In this document: positions 6,488 through 6,991 of the stretch, in pieces
How the letters are laid out: each line of letters starts with the position of its first letter
Numbering within the stretch: position 1 is the stretch's first letter
Source: Sphingomonas sp.
GTDB lineage: Bacteria; Pseudomonadota; Alphaproteobacteria; Sphingomonadales; Sphingomonadaceae
DNA length: 6,991 nt
Reading direction: 5' to 3'
Assembly (NCBI GenBank): GCA_019247755.1
Contig: JAFBAM010000053.1
Location: 1-6,991 of the forward strand
Made by a program: the position numbers and the translations under genes
Notes under the pieces: model-generated
The model's input: the letters and a program-made list of their open reading frames with translations, nothing else
Told to the model about the DNA's origin: nothing
Database searches by the model: none

Positions 6488-6497
6488 CGGGTTTTTT
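6467..6497 (+). terminator. Possible intrinsic terminator of the glycosyltransferase gene
   Basis: CCGCT (6467-6471) can pair with AGCGG (6486-6490), followed after one G by six T residues (6492-6497). A competing tighter hairpin, CGCTG-CCTG-CAGCG (6468-6481), lies inside. The structure spans the stop codon of the glycosyltransferase and runs into the last codons of the convergent CCA gene, where the T-run is read as Glu-Lys-Thr on the other strand. The stem is short for a strong terminator. Confidence 0.4.
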
Positions 6498-6991
6498 CCA
6501 GCGCCTGTTCAACGATCCGGTCGAAACCATCGCCGACCGGAAAGCCTTGCTCGACCCAACGATCCTCGATTTCCCGCAATGTTTTGGCGACCTGCGGACC
6601 TTCGTCGAGCCCCCGCTTGATCAGCGCACCGCCGCCGATCGGCAGCCGCGGCGCGTGCCAGGCCGCGATCGCCCTGGCTTCAGCTGCGCGACCCGCGAGC
6701 AGGAAACGGTCGGCGGCGCACTGGACGCCGATCCGGTAGGCGAGGGTCTCCGGCGATTTGCCGCTGTCCGGCTCCGCAATGCAACCCAAGCGCTTACGCG
6801 CCTTGTTCGACAGCCGAAGCCGCCCCGCGATATCCTCGGCAACTCTGGTGTCTCGCGGCAACAGCGCCGCCAATCGGCGCAGCGCATCCGGCTTGATCCC
6901 GGCTTCCCGCTCAGCGGCGATGGTCGCGCGGAGATCGCGGAGGGCATGCACATCGATTTCCGGAAGCACCGGTTTCAGGATCCTCCGGCCC
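6484..6991 (-). CDS. cca: CCA tRNA nucleotidyltransferase, C-terminal part (5' end outside window)
   Basis: The enzyme adds or repairs the 3'-terminal CCA of tRNAs. Only the last 168 residues are visible; the frame stays open through the right edge (GRRILKPVLPEID...), so the GTG at 6969 is internal and not the real start. The visible part is the helical body and tail: ILKPVLPEID, a segment with ALRRLAALLP and LRLSNKARKRL, and near the end LPIGGGALIKRGLDEGPQV followed by REIEDRWVEQGFP. This matches the tail pattern (P-x-x-G-x-x-L...G-x-x-x-GP-x-V...E-x-x-W) of bacterial class II CCA-adding enzymes. The nucleotidyltransferase head with its metal aspartates lies outside the window, so catalytic integrity cannot be judged. 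A poly(A) polymerase of the same family is the alternative. The stop codon TAG overlaps the convergent glycosyltransferase stop. Confidence 0.8.
   Translation of the reverse strand, partial: GRRILKPVLPEIDVHALRDLRATIAAEREAGIKPDALRRLAALLPRDTRVAEDIAGRLRLSNKARKRLGCIAEPDSGKSPETLAYRIGVQCAADRFLLAGRAAEARAIAAWHAPRLPIGGGALIKRGLDEGPQVAKTLREIEDRWVEQGFPVGDGFDRIVEQALEKTR

Noticed and set aside
6967..6969. GTG at 6969 as the start of the minus-strand CCA-type gene
   Set aside because: The frame stays open to the window edge and the upstream residues continue the family sequence, so the gene is truncated by the window.

Overview
The window is about 7 kb of GC-rich, densely coding bacterial chromosome. It looks like an alphaproteobacterium, most likely from Sphingomonadales (Sphingomonas or Sphingomicrobium-like). 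The reasons are the ParC sequence (GDQSVYDA in the quinolone region, GNIDGDNAAAYRYTEA around the active tyrosine), strong G/C bias at third codon positions, and the mix of neighbours. The taxonomic call comes from recalled family patterns, not from a search. No mobile elements, CRISPR arrays, tRNA or rRNA genes are visible, and every complete gene is intact.

Layout. (1) Positions 2-355 (+) hold the 3' end of an unrecognised gene that begins outside the window; its visible part starts with 28 consecutive proline codons. (2) Positions 414-2639 (+) hold parC, topoisomerase IV subunit A. (3) An 83-bp gap with two inverted repeats and a possible promoter precedes a cytosolic PAS-GGDEF-EAL cyclic-di-GMP protein at 2723-4465 (+). 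Its GGDEF motif is degenerate (GGNEF), while its EAL catalytic set looks complete. (4) A DUF2334 / polysaccharide-deacetylase-like protein lies on the minus strand (5184 down to 4462). It is tail-to-tail with the EAL gene, and the two stop codons overlap. (5) Across an 88-bp divergent gap, a GT4-type glycosyltransferase reads rightward (5273-6487). (6) The 3' part of a CCA tRNA nucleotidyltransferase gene lies on the minus strand and runs off the right edge. Its stop codon also overlaps that of the glycosyltransferase.

How the genes may work together. parC and cca are housekeeping genes for chromosome decatenation and tRNA 3'-end maturation. The EAL protein probably degrades cyclic-di-GMP. 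The divergent deacetylase and glycosyltransferase could act on the same cell-surface glycan or glycolipid and share control from the gap between them; this is inference from arrangement only. I see no novel multi-gene system. The points most worth a second look are the degenerate-GGDEF/intact-EAL pairing with a retained RxxD site, the uninterrupted polyproline tract, the two overlapping convergent stop pairs, and the inverted repeats in the two regulatory gaps.
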